9,549 nt of DNA from CADEED01 sp039930985 (GCA_039930985.1 JBDTSV010000182.1:1-9549), one strand, 5' to 3'; shown: positions 1 to 6,600, counted from the first letter of the stretch. Notes: generated by a model not told the origin, from the letters alone. Made by a program: numbers and translations.

Positions 1-146
1 ATGTGACGCAGCGCCGCGCCGGATTCGTACAACACCATTCCCAGCGGCATCGGCACCAACTTCAAATGGGGAAACAATCGCTCGCGCTCCGTCTGCGGGA
101 GCGCTTTGAGAATGTGGTTGTCGAGTGGAGTGGTCGTGATCTTCAT
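1..146 (-). CDS. Crp/Fnr-type transcriptional regulator, N-terminal fragment (cut by window edge)
   Basis: Reading the minus strand from the ATG at 146-144 gives 48 uninterrupted codons to the window edge. The peptide starts MKITTTPLDNHILKALPQ, continues TERERLFPHLKLVPMPLGMV and then LYESGAALRH. This is the usual opening of a group of Crp/Fnr regulators in which a short N-terminal helix ('LENxLLxALPxxERxRL') leads into the cyclic-nucleotide-binding-like beta barrel ('VPMPLGxVLYExGxxLRHVYFP'). The sensory barrel and the C-terminal helix-turn-helix lie outside the window, so ligand and DNA-binding residues cannot be judged. There is no good Shine-Dalgarno sequence in front of the ATG, so the exact start is less certain than the identity. 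It is transcribed away from everything else here. Family members usually act as global or stress-related DNA-binding regulators; the targets of this one are unknown. Confidence 0.8.
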   Translation of the reverse strand, partial: MKITTTPLDNHILKALPQTERERLFPHLKLVPMPLGMVLYESGAALRH

Positions 147-553
147 TGTTAGCCGACTGTACGCCCAGTCCCGCCACAATGTTCGCCACCGGTCTGAGCG
201 CAGGTGCTGACGAACAGGCGGGTAGATTTCCTCCGCGTAAGGTTGCTCCGACGCTGGAAGTAAGGCGGTGTGTTACGCGGGATCCGCCCGAGCAGATCCT
301 GTTCGCGCAAGATAGACATCGTTACCGTTGCCGAGCATCGGGGCGCAACTACATTTAATGGCGCGGTGGTCTTGCTCGTCGATGTTTGAGAAAGCGGCAG
401 TAGCGGATGACGACAGACTTTACATTTCGGATCTCCGTCGCCTGGCAGCCGCAACGCCCGATGGCTCGCGGCATTGCCGTGCAAGTTAACCGTGGCCGGC
501 CATCGAAAATGAATTGCAGAGCCTTGCGGAAGGGAACCGCACGGCAGTGAAAT
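147..553. other. Intergenic region, no gene recognised
   Basis: About 400 bases in front of the Crp/Fnr-type gene. Long overlapping open frames exist on both strands, but their peptides are rich in Arg, Ser and Pro, carry no recognisable family motif, and look like by-products of high GC. The minus-strand open frame that crosses the whole stretch begins inside the relic at 686-775 and is not believable as one protein. The promoter of the Crp/Fnr-type gene must lie in the first part of this region, but I could not pick out a clear -35/-10 pair. Confidence 0.5.
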
Positions 554-639
554 TGACGGGAGAGAGGGATTCGAACTCCGGGAAGTGACTGTATGAATCA
601 GTAAGTTGCTGACGCACCGAGCACTCGATGTCCCCTCCG
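554..639 (-). other. Degenerate tRNA-like block, possible attachment-site scar
   Basis: On the minus strand the block ends GTTCGAATCCCTCTCTCCCG followed by TCA, which is the layout of a T-loop (TTCGAAT, plus strand 569-575), a 3' acceptor strand and a near-CCA end, much like a class II (Ser-like) tRNA. Further upstream on the same strand there is a 4-bp stem with a 7-nt loop (ACTG-ATTCATA-CAGT, 588-602) at the place of an anticodon arm, and CGGAGGG (633-639), which can partly pair with TCTCCCG. The T stem has mismatches, the D region is about 10 nt too long, and the end is TCA rather than CCA, so this is not a working tRNA. tRNA 3' ends are the classic target of tyrosine-recombinase integrases, and the neighbouring 12-bp repeats and truncated gene support an old integration boundary. 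That last step is inference. Confidence 0.35.
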
Positions 640-657
640 ATCCCGCTAACCCCCCAT

Positions 658-681
658 ATTTGCCACCAGATTTGCCACCAG
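658..681. repeat. Perfect 12-bp tandem direct repeat
   Basis: The unit atttgccaccag occurs twice with no gap (658-669 and 670-681). It lies between the tRNA-like block and the truncated gene at 686-775, and read on the minus strand it gives a meaningless Ser-Gly-Gly-Lys repeat. Short direct repeats of this kind beside a tRNA end can be arm-type binding sites of an integrase. Here that is only a guess, because no integrase gene is present. Confidence 0.7.
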
Positions 682-685
682 ACTT

Positions 686-775
686 CTGCACGTAGGTGCC
701 AAGGCGCTCAATGGGAATTGTGGCCGGCGAGCAGGCATCGATCCAGAAACGGTATCGAGCTTCCCGCGTCCCCAT
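686..775 (-). pseudogene. Truncated N-terminus of a small conserved hypothetical protein
   Basis: From the ATG at 775-773 the minus strand reads MGTREARYRFWIDACSPATI and then PIERLGTYVQ before running into the 12-bp repeats, where the reading becomes low-complexity SGGKSGGK. The opening resembles a family of small proteins of unknown function that begin with a pattern like 'RFWIxAYxPxTIPMARLAEYxxxLAxLLGE'. I know this from memory of the pattern and cannot confirm it here. The match stops exactly where the repeat begins, so the rest of the gene appears to have been replaced by a recombination event. The frame stays open for another ~180 codons by chance, but that part has no protein-like character. 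I regard it as a relic with no function. Confidence 0.45.
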
Positions 776-844
776 GATGCATGCGTTCCAATAGACTTCA
801 GGTGAACCTCGTGTAGGGCGGGGCCCCTGGGCTATTAGTCGCCA

Positions 845-2422
845 ATGAAAATAGACTGGCTTGCAACTTTATGTGTCTGCCTCGTCGGGCCCGCCACGGC
901 GGCAATCGAGCAAGCGGATGTCACGGGCGGCACGGTGCGGGGCATAGTTGATAACGGTGTCGCTGCCTTCAAGGGTATTCCGTTCGCCGCGCCGCCCGTT
1001 GGCGATCTGCGTTGGCAAGTGCCACGACCCGTCATTCCCTGGAGCGGCGTCAAGCAAGCATTCGCGTTCGCGCTTCCCTGCGCACAGCGCTCTGGCGCAG
1101 TCGCGGAATCGAGCGAGGACTGCTTGTATCTCAACATCTGGACCTCAGCCACTTCTGATGGCGAGAAGCGCCCCGTCATGGTCTGGATTCATGGTGGTGA
1201 ATTCGACCACGGAGCCACCTCCTCGGAGGTCTTCGATGGCACGCGCTTCGCTCAGGATGGTGTCGTGCTGGTCAGCATTGCCTATCGACTGGGCGCCTTC
1301 GGGTTTCTCGCCCATCCCGAATTGCGCCAGAAGAGTGGCAAAGGCTCCGGCGTTTATGCTCTCGAGGATCAGATCGCGGCGCTTCAATGGGTCAAGCGCA
1401 ATATTCATCGCTTCGGTGGCGATCCAGAGCGCGTCACGGTCTTTGGCGTATCTTCGGGTGGCATATCAATAAGCCTGCTCGCCGGCTCGTCCGCCGCACG
1501 CGGACTCTTCCAGCGGGCGATTTCCGAAAGTGGCGGGGCTTTCGGTCCGCCCACGAAGGACCCTTTGCTGTCCCTCGAGTATGCGGAGAATGTAGGGAAA
1601 GACCTTCTAAAGAGGTTGGGTGCCCCAGACATCCAGGCTGCGCGGCTTATCTCTGCCGAGAAGGTCCTCACAGCGGCCTCAGAAGGGAAAGGTCTCAAAT
1701 TCTGGCCCGTGCTCGACGGGGAACTATTGCGCGCGCCGAATTCGGAAGCGTACCGCGCCGGTCGATTCAACGACGTTCCCATCTTGATAGGCTTCAACTC
1801 CGGCGAGGGTGCAGGCGATGCTCCGCCCGATACGACCGCCAGATCGTTTTCGGAAATTGGCAAGGACGCGCCGACGGCGTGTGCCCCTCTGATCGGGGCA
1901 GTACTGGCGCTTTATTCGCACGAAACGGACACGGTCGCAGTGAGGTCGTACGAGGATCTGTCACGCGATTCGAGCTCTGGCTGGAATAGCTGGACCTGGG
2001 CGAGATTGCATGCGCTCTACGGCCACAGCAAGGTCTTCCTGTATTACTTCGATGTGAGCCCACCGGATTCCACGGTGGGCGCGTATCACGGTGCGGAGAC
2101 GCAGTACGTCTTCGGTCGCCCCAGCGCGACCGCACGCTTCGAAGACGCACAGGTCTCCCACCTCATGCGCCGCTACTGGATCAATTTCGCCAAGAGTGCC
2201 GATCCCAATGGGTCAGGCCTACCGATCTGGCCGGCTTTCTCCGAGAGCGCTTCCGCTGCGATGGTCTTCGATCGGAACTCGAGTGCTCGCCGTCTACCCA
2301 ACGTGGATCGCATGCGAGCAATCGATTCCTTCTACACGTGCACAGTTACCGGCAGTACTGCCAATGGCAGAGCCACCCCGAAAAGGGGAAGCGCTCGCGC
2401 AGGAAACGATATAAGCAAGTGA
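845..2422 (+). CDS. Type-B carboxylesterase/lipase (alpha/beta hydrolase), probably secreted
   Basis: 525 residues, normal length for the carboxylesterase type-B family (ESTHER class related to cholinesterases), which hydrolyses carboxylic esters. Residues 1-20 form a short signal peptide (hydrophobic WLATLCVCLVG, then PATAA), suggesting export to the periplasm. Family landmarks in order: FKGIPFAAPPVGDLRW (42-57), the SEDCLYLNIW signature (90-99), the oxyanion loop WIHGGEF (114-120), SIAYRLGAFGFL (144-155), the nucleophile elbow GVSSGG with Ser203, WPVLDGE (287-293), the acid in GFNSGEG (Glu321), SSGWNSWTWARL (377-388), and the catalytic His415 in YHGAE. The triad is therefore complete. Two departures from consensus stand out: HGGG/HGGA is HGGE at 119, and GESAGG is GVSSGG. 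No clear ribosome-binding site precedes the ATG; this start is chosen because it gives the signal peptide. No partner gene is adjacent. Substrate cannot be told from sequence. Confidence 0.92.
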   Translation: MKIDWLATLCVCLVGPATAAIEQADVTGGTVRGIVDNGVAAFKGIPFAAPPVGDLRWQVPRPVIPWSGVKQAFAFALPCAQRSGAVAESSEDCLYLNIWTSATSDGEKRPVMVWIHGGEFDHGATSSEVFDGTRFAQDGVVLVSIAYRLGAFGFLAHPELRQKSGKGSGVYALEDQIAALQWVKRNIHRFGGDPERVTVFGVSSGGISISLLAGSSAARGLFQRAISESGGAFGPPTKDPLLSLEYAENVGKDLLKRLGAPDIQAARLISAEKVLTAASEGKGLKFWPVLDGELLRAPNSEAYRAGRFNDVPILIGFNSGEGAGDAPPDTTARSFSEIGKDAPTACAPLIGAVLALYSHETDTVAVRSYEDLSRDSSSGWNSWTWARLHALYGHSKVFLYYFDVSPPDSTVGAYHGAETQYVFGRPSATARFEDAQVSHLMRRYWINFAKSADPNGSGLPIWPAFSESASAAMVFDRNSSARRLPNVDRMRAIDSFYTCTVTGSTANGRATPKRGSARAGNDISK

Positions 2423-2544
2423 TTCATCCGGCATCGTCGGAGATCGGCGCCTACTAATTACATAGTCAGTCGATCATGGTGGCCTACCTCTCGGGCCCTT
2501 GGCGACCATTGCTGATGCGGCTCGCGTCGGCGATCTCAATCGAT

Positions 2545-2575
2545 TCCGAGGCGTGGATTAGAGTCCGGCCTCGGA
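2545..2575. repeat. Inverted repeat, 8-bp arms
   Basis: TCCGAGGC (2545-2552) and GCCTCGGA (2568-2575) are perfect inverted copies separated by 15 nt. It lies about 120 nt after the esterase stop codon. There is no T run after it, so it is not a typical intrinsic terminator; it could stabilise the 3' end of the esterase transcript or be a chance feature of GC-rich DNA. Confidence 0.5.
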
Positions 2576-2717
2576 TGACCTCGGTCCGGTTTCCGAGCCG
2601 GCGGTAGCTAGTCTTCGTGCGATAAAGACGTTCAAGGTGTTCGATCTACACCACTGCCGACGCACCGACACGTCATGCGGATCCCACTCCCCTTCGGCTG
2701 GTTCAGCATCGTTGGAG

Positions 2718-2735
2718 CTCGCGCTATCGCGCGAG
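2718..2735. repeat. Short perfect hairpin, 7-bp stem
   Basis: CTCGCGC (2718-2724) and GCGCGAG (2729-2735) pair around the 4-nt loop TATC. It lies in gene-free DNA with no T tract. No role can be assigned. Confidence 0.5.
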
Positions 2736-2818
2736 GTATCGACCGAATTTTCCGCGAAACCCCCTGCTGAGATATTCGCAGAGAGGTGCGACCATCGCCC
2801 CAACGGCGAGGCATGAAT

Positions 2819-2833
2819 TGGCGGAGAGAGAGG
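2819..2833 (-). other. tRNA-Ser 3'-end-like tract
   Basis: The plus strand reads tggcggagagagagg, whose complement CCTCTCTCTCCGCCA is what the last bases of many bacterial tRNA-Ser genes look like. Unlike the block at 554-639, the match stops before the T-loop: the next bases are aagcaattg rather than gattcgaac. It is in the same orientation as the 554-639 block and the two lie on either side of the esterase gene. Fifteen bases with an AG repeat can arise by chance, so confidence is low. Confidence 0.2.
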
Positions 2834-3085
2834 AAGCAATTGCGACTTGCAAGCTGTTGGTTCCGCAAAGAGTTTTCTTTCGGACGATTATTCATACCAT
2901 CAAATTCGCTCCGAAAGTTCGCGGCTGGGATCCTTGCAAAAATACCGCGATTCTCACGATAGCTAGCCTTAACTTTCGTCGCTCATTTCCCTGCTTCCTT
3001 CGAAGATCGTAAGGCCACTCCCGCTGCGCCCTTCCCTCTCCCACGTTGAAGTCTCCGGGAAAGCCGGCGTGGTTCAGACCGCCCG

Positions 3086-3115
3086 GCCGCCACTATTTGG
3101 CGGCGTCTTTTTTTT
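3086..3115 (+). terminator. Intrinsic (Rho-independent) terminator
   Basis: A 7-bp perfect stem GCCGCCA (3086-3092) / TGGCGGC (3098-3104) closes a 5-nt loop, followed by GTC and eight consecutive T residues (3108-3115). This is a textbook terminator for plus-strand transcription. The nearest upstream plus-strand gene, the esterase, ended about 660 bases earlier, so the terminator either ends a very long 3' region or belongs to an unannotated small RNA. It also insulates the sigma/kinase unit from upstream transcription. Confidence 0.8.
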
Positions 3116-3159
3116 GAGGCATTTGAGGTGTAGTTGCCGCTTAGCCGCTGAACATTCAT

Positions 3160-3177
3160 CGGGCATTCAAATGCCCG
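3160..3177. repeat. Inverted repeat upstream of the sigma/kinase unit
   Basis: CGGGCAT (3160-3166) and ATGCCCG (3171-3177) pair around TCAA. The repeat lies between the terminator and the sigma relic's start at 3245, where a promoter or operator for the sigma/kinase unit would be expected. It could be a regulator-binding palindrome; no known operator consensus is recognised. Confidence 0.5.
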
Positions 3178-3244
3178 CACGTTTGGTCGCTCGGCGTTCA
3201 TACTTGCGCGGTCTCGAGAGAAAGGTCATGGGAATATCGGAGTG

Positions 3245-3510
3245 ATGACGGCGAACGACGCAGGAAGCGTAACCGGGATGCTCGTTGCGGCAGGCCAGGG
3301 CGACAAAGCGGCCATCGGCCAGCTTACGAGGTGCTGTATCCGGAGCGGCGCAGCCTCGCGCACCAGCGCGTGCGCAGCCTCAACAACGTGATGCGCTATT
3401 TCGCCGCGCTCGACAACGATCAGATCACCGAAGTGCTGGGCGTGACCGACCGCACTGTGCGGCGCGATCTGGAGAAAGCCCGCTTGCTCCTGCTCGACGC
3501 CCTCTTGTGA
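3245..3510 (+). pseudogene. ECF sigma factor (kinase-linked type), frameshifted and internally deleted
   Basis: Translation from the ATG at 3245 (GGAG at 3239-3242 just upstream) gives a sigma-like N-terminus, SVTGMLVAAGQGDKAAIGQL. After CT at 3323-3324 one base is missing: the expected continuation YEVLYPERRSLAHQRVRSL is found in the next frame from 3325. That frame then jumps at about 3381-3390 directly into a region-4 helix-turn-helix, VMRYFAALDNDQITEVLGVT, then DRTVRRDLEKARLL, ending at the TGA 3508-3510. Intact relatives of this group (of about 180-190 residues, often next to Ser/Thr kinase genes) have roughly 100 further residues between these parts, including most of region 2, which binds core polymerase and the -10 element. 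Both lesions together make a working sigma factor unlikely. A GTG at 3331 could in theory start a 59-residue region-4-only peptide. The stop overlaps the kinase start as GTGA, a sign of past translational coupling. Confidence 0.85.
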
Positions 3511-6392
3511 AGCGCAGCGCAGCCGAAATCGCCACGCTCTCAGGGCTCATCGATGCTGCGCTCGATCTACCGCTCGAAGAACGTTCGACCTGGATCGAAC
3601 AGCTTCCCTCCGCCCACGACACGTTGAAGCCGGCGCTGCGCAGACTGCTCACCGTGCAACCCGCCAGCGACAGCGATGACACGCTCGGCGACGTGAGCCG
3701 GCAGGTACAAGCCGCCATTGCCGGCGCCGCCGGGGCCACCGAAGCGCTGGAATTCAAGGAGGGCGCGCGCGTCGGTCCTTACGAGCTCATGCGCGAGCTT
3801 GGCCGTGGCGGAATGGGAACGGTGTGGCTGGCTCGGCGCACCGAAGGCCTCACGCGCCGTGTCGTGGCGCTCAAACTACCGCATCCCGGTCTGCTGCACG
3901 GGGAGTTCGCGGCGCGCATGGCTCGCGAGCGCGACATTCTCGAAAGTCTCGCGCACCCCAACATCGCGCGGCTGCACGACGCCGGCATGACCCCGGCGGG
4001 CCAGCCGTACCTGGCGCTCGAGTACATCGAGGGAGTGCCAATCACTGCGTATTGCGATCAGAAGCGCTTGGGGCTTCCTGAACGAATTCGCCTGTTTGCC
4101 CAGGTCCTGCAGGCCATCCAGTACGCGCACAGTCACCTGGTCATTCATCGAGATCTCAAACCCGCCAATATTCTCGTGACCGAGGCAGGCGCGGCCGTGG
4201 TGCTCGATTTCGGTATCGCGAAACTGACGGTCGAAGGAACCACCGCGGACACGGCGCTGACGCAATTTGGCGGCCGCGCGCTGACGCCGGACTTCGCATC
4301 ACCCGAGCAGATCGCAGGGCAGCCGCTGACCACCGCGTCCGACGTCTATTCGCTCGGCGTCATCCTCTATGAGCTGCTTACCGGCGAACGTCCTTACAAG
4401 CTGACGCGCGGGTCGGCCGCCGCGCTCGAAGAGGCGATTCTCGCCGCCGACGTGCGTCGGCCGAGCCAGGCGACCCACGACGAAGCCAAGGCCGAAGCGC
4501 GCGCGGCGTCGATGCGCAAACTCGCGCGCACGTTGCGTGGCGATCTCGACACCATCGTGCTCACGGCGATGCGGGTCTCTCTGGCGGAGCGTTATCGGAC
4601 GGTGGACGCGTTCGCCCTCGACATCGGTCTATACCTCGAAAACCGCGCCATTCACGCACGCCCCGAAGGTTGGTGGGAGGCTTCGCGGCGCTTCGTGAAA
4701 CGCCACAAAGTCGCGGTCAGTGCCGCGGCGCTGGTCGTGTTGATGTTGACTGCTGGAATTGCCGCGACGAGTTGGCAGGCGCGGCGGGCGCAGATCGAGG
4801 CCACCCGCGCGACGGCGATCAAGGATTTTCTGATCAGCATCTTCCGCGCCAGCGACCCGCGCATCGCGTCTGACAAGCCACGAGGAGAGATCACCGCGAG
4901 GCAACTGCTGGATATCGGTTCCGAACGGATCGAGAAAGAGTTTTCCGGGCAGCCGGAGCTGCAGATCGAGTTGCTAGGTCTCACCGCCGCGATTTACGGA
5001 AATCTCAATGACGAGGGACGCTATGCGATAACGCAGAAGCGGCGCATCGAGATTGCGCGCGCGCACTACGGGCCCACGCACCCGATCGTAATCGAAGGCC
5101 TCATCAGTGAGGCCGACGCCGCATGCCTGCGACTGGACTATGCCAAAGCCAACCGGTTACTGGACGAAACCGATGCGTTGCTGAAATCCTCGGGCCAGAG
5201 TCAAAGTCTGTTACGCGCAAATTGGTGGCGAACGAAAGCGCGGGCGCTCAGTGCGGTGAACGCTGTCGAACGCAGCCACGCGCTCGATGCAGCTCTCGCC
5301 CTTTATGCAAAGCTGGCGCCGCACAGCGACGATTACGCGGCGGCGTTGAACATGGCGTCGAGAGACTTGACCGAGCGCGGCGAGGATGCGCGGGCCAGGC
5401 AGGTTCTCGAACAGGCATTGGCGATAGCGGAGGCTTCGGCGGACCGAAACGATTCGCTGATTGCAGCCATGCTCAGCAACCTGGGTCGCAAGCAGGAAAG
5501 GCTTGGCGAGTTCGTTGCGGCCGACAACACCTATGAGCGCGCTGACGACCTGATGCGCAAGACTCATGGCGAGAACGATGCCACCTATTGGGCGGCTCGC
5601 GCCAGGCACGCGCAGATGCTGCACCAGCGCGGCCAGCGGGAACGGGCGAACGCAATGTTCGCGCAGATGCTGCGGCAGATCCCGCAGAGATGGCAAACAA
5701 ATACGTACGACACGTGGGCGCGTGAAATGTATGCCGAGTGCCTGGTCGCGGAAGGTCGCGCGCATGACGCTATTCCCCTGCTCGAAGCCGCATATCAGGT
5801 CTACCAGAAGCGTCCGCAAGACGAATACGACGTGCGTGAGGCGCGCCGGAAGCTAGGCGATGCCTACGATCGAGTCGGTCGCGCCGCTGATGCGCGTACC
5901 CTGCTCAAGGCTTCTCGCGATGAATACATCGCCAAGGAAGGGCCTGCGTCGCAGTGGACTCTGCGCGTCCGGGAACGCTGGGGACGTTTCCTGCTGGACC
6001 ATTCAAAGCCCGATGATGTCGACTTCACCACTGCCGAGACCGAGTTCACCGAGGTGCTGAAACACGTCTCCGGCCGGCCTTTACTCGAAGCCGCTTTGGC
6101 CCATACCGGGCTCGCCCGCATCCTGGCCGCACGTGATGATGCCGAGGGAGCCCGCAAGGAAAGCAATCTGGCCCTGGCGAATCTGGAGAGAGTGCGAGGT
6201 CTCTACGATTTGCGCGTGCAATCCGAACTCTGGCTGGTGCACAGCGCGGTGTTGCTGAAGACCGGCGACAGGCCTGACGCCCTCAAGTGGGCTGAGAAAG
6301 CGCTCGCGGCCAGTCGCAGTTACGACGATCCGTCCAGCCCCGCCATCGCGCATGCCAGAGACGCCGTCCGTATCGCGACCACCGTCGAGTAA
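3507..6392 (+). CDS. Transmembrane serine/threonine protein kinase with TPR-rich C-terminal region
   Basis: 961 residues from the GTG at 3507. Residues 1-85 form a helical leader usual in this family. The Hanks-type kinase domain (about 91-380) has the P-loop GRGGMG (99-104), ATP-binding Lys123 in VALK, Glu141 of helix C, catalytic HRDLKPAN (214-221, Asp216), DFG (234-236) and ASPE (264-267). Every key residue is present, and the Arg before the catalytic Asp predicts activation-loop control. One membrane helix follows (about 402-420), then about 540 residues of helical repeats of TPR type (for example QVLEQALAIAEASADRNDSL), expected outside the cytoplasmic membrane as a sensing or protein-binding part. 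Proteins of this architecture phosphorylate Ser/Thr, often alongside an ECF sigma factor. I chose GTG 3507 because it overlaps the sigma stop and because the 74 codons open upstream of it (from a TTG at 3285) are an Arg/Ala-rich out-of-frame reading of the sigma gene. No good ribosome-binding site is visible, consistent with coupling. Ends in TAA. Confidence 0.93.
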   Translation: MKRSAAEIATLSGLIDAALDLPLEERSTWIEQLPSAHDTLKPALRRLLTVQPASDSDDTLGDVSRQVQAAIAGAAGATEALEFKEGARVGPYELMRELGRGGMGTVWLARRTEGLTRRVVALKLPHPGLLHGEFAARMARERDILESLAHPNIARLHDAGMTPAGQPYLALEYIEGVPITAYCDQKRLGLPERIRLFAQVLQAIQYAHSHLVIHRDLKPANILVTEAGAAVVLDFGIAKLTVEGTTADTALTQFGGRALTPDFASPEQIAGQPLTTASDVYSLGVILYELLTGERPYKLTRGSAAALEEAILAADVRRPSQATHDEAKAEARAASMRKLARTLRGDLDTIVLTAMRVSLAERYRTVDAFALDIGLYLENRAIHARPEGWWEASRRFVKRHKVAVSAAALVVLMLTAGIAATSWQARRAQIEATRATAIKDFLISIFRASDPRIASDKPRGEITARQLLDIGSERIEKEFSGQPELQIELLGLTAAIYGNLNDEGRYAITQKRRIEIARAHYGPTHPIVIEGLISEADAACLRLDYAKANRLLDETDALLKSSGQSQSLLRANWWRTKARALSAVNAVERSHALDAALALYAKLAPHSDDYAAALNMASRDLTERGEDARARQVLEQALAIAEASADRNDSLIAAMLSNLGRKQERLGEFVAADNTYERADDLMRKTHGENDATYWAARARHAQMLHQRGQRERANAMFAQMLRQIPQRWQTNTYDTWAREMYAECLVAEGRAHDAIPLLEAAYQVYQKRPQDEYDVREARRKLGDAYDRVGRAADARTLLKASRDEYIAKEGPASQWTLRVRERWGRFLLDHSKPDDVDFTTAETEFTEVLKHVSGRPLLEAALAHTGLARILAARDDAEGARKESNLALANLERVRGLYDLRVQSELWLVHSAVLLKTGDRPDALKWAEKALAASRSYDDPSSPAIAHARDAVRIATTVE

Positions 6393-6416
6393 ATAAATGC
6401 GCGGCGTGTGGACCTC

Positions 6417-6600
6417 GTGAATCAGGGCAGTGCCGGCACGAGCACGCGACGTTTACCGTGACACTTTCCGCGGCGGCGCGCTGGCGCCGTGACGGCGAAT
6501 TTCGCCACGGTGGATGGAACGGCGACAGCGGGCAGCGGCACGTTCACGTTCGCGATTGGTGAAACGGTGAAGACTGTGGCCATTGACCTGACACCCGTTT
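6417..6600 (+). pseudogene. Calx-beta domain relic, frameshifted
   Basis: Three successive frames rebuild one Calx-beta repeat: VNQGSAGTST from 6417, TFTVTLSAA from 6449 after a lost base near 6447, and AGAVTANFATVDGTATAGSG then TFTFAIGETVKTVAIDLT from 6480. The pattern 'VNEGxAGTxTxTFTVTLSAxSGxxVTVNFATxDGTATAGxD..GTxTFxxGETxKTVxIxI' is characteristic of Calx-beta domains in large secreted or surface bacterial proteins. At least two frameshifts, and loss of the usual Tyr-containing stretch after TAGS, show that it is dead. It begins 25 bases after the kinase stop, on the same strand, so it may be what is left of a surface protein once made with the kinase. Only one repeat survives. Confidence 0.75.

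Larger units (their letters stand above)
2423..3085. other. Long intergenic region between esterase and terminator
   Basis: No believable gene. The longest frames (minus strand, 2558-2839 and 2632-2895; plus strand 2818-3012) have no recognisable motif and overlap one another. The stretch contains two inverted repeats and a tRNA-end-like tract, listed separately. Its last part (about 2990-3085) is C-rich (cccttccctctccc at 3028-3041) and can fold a small bulged hairpin at 3066-3083, directly in front of the terminator at 3086-3115. This is the reason for suspecting a small RNA here. Confidence 0.5.

Noticed and set aside
554..639. A working tRNA, even one reading UGA (literal anticodon UCA in the 7-nt loop)
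   Set aside because: The T stem is mismatched, the D region is too long, the acceptor pairing is broken and the end is not CCA. The shape does not match selenocysteine tRNA either.
149..685. Minus-strand 208-codon open frame continuing from the relic at 686-775
   Set aside because: After the first ~30 residues the reading passes through the tandem repeat and the tRNA-like block and becomes Arg/Ser/Pro-rich with no family character; it is open by chance.
1387..1989. 200-codon plus-strand frame inside the esterase
   Set aside because: Arg-rich out-of-frame reading of the esterase with no ribosome-binding site or family match.
2558..2895. Two overlapping minus-strand frames as a possible transposase or integrase remnant
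   Set aside because: I could not recognise any conserved motif, the two frames contradict each other, and there are no terminal inverted repeats or target duplications nearby.
5211..5819. 202-codon minus-strand open frame opposite the TPR part of the kinase
   Set aside because: Antisense shadow in GC-rich coding DNA; the plus-strand frame has family motifs along its length.
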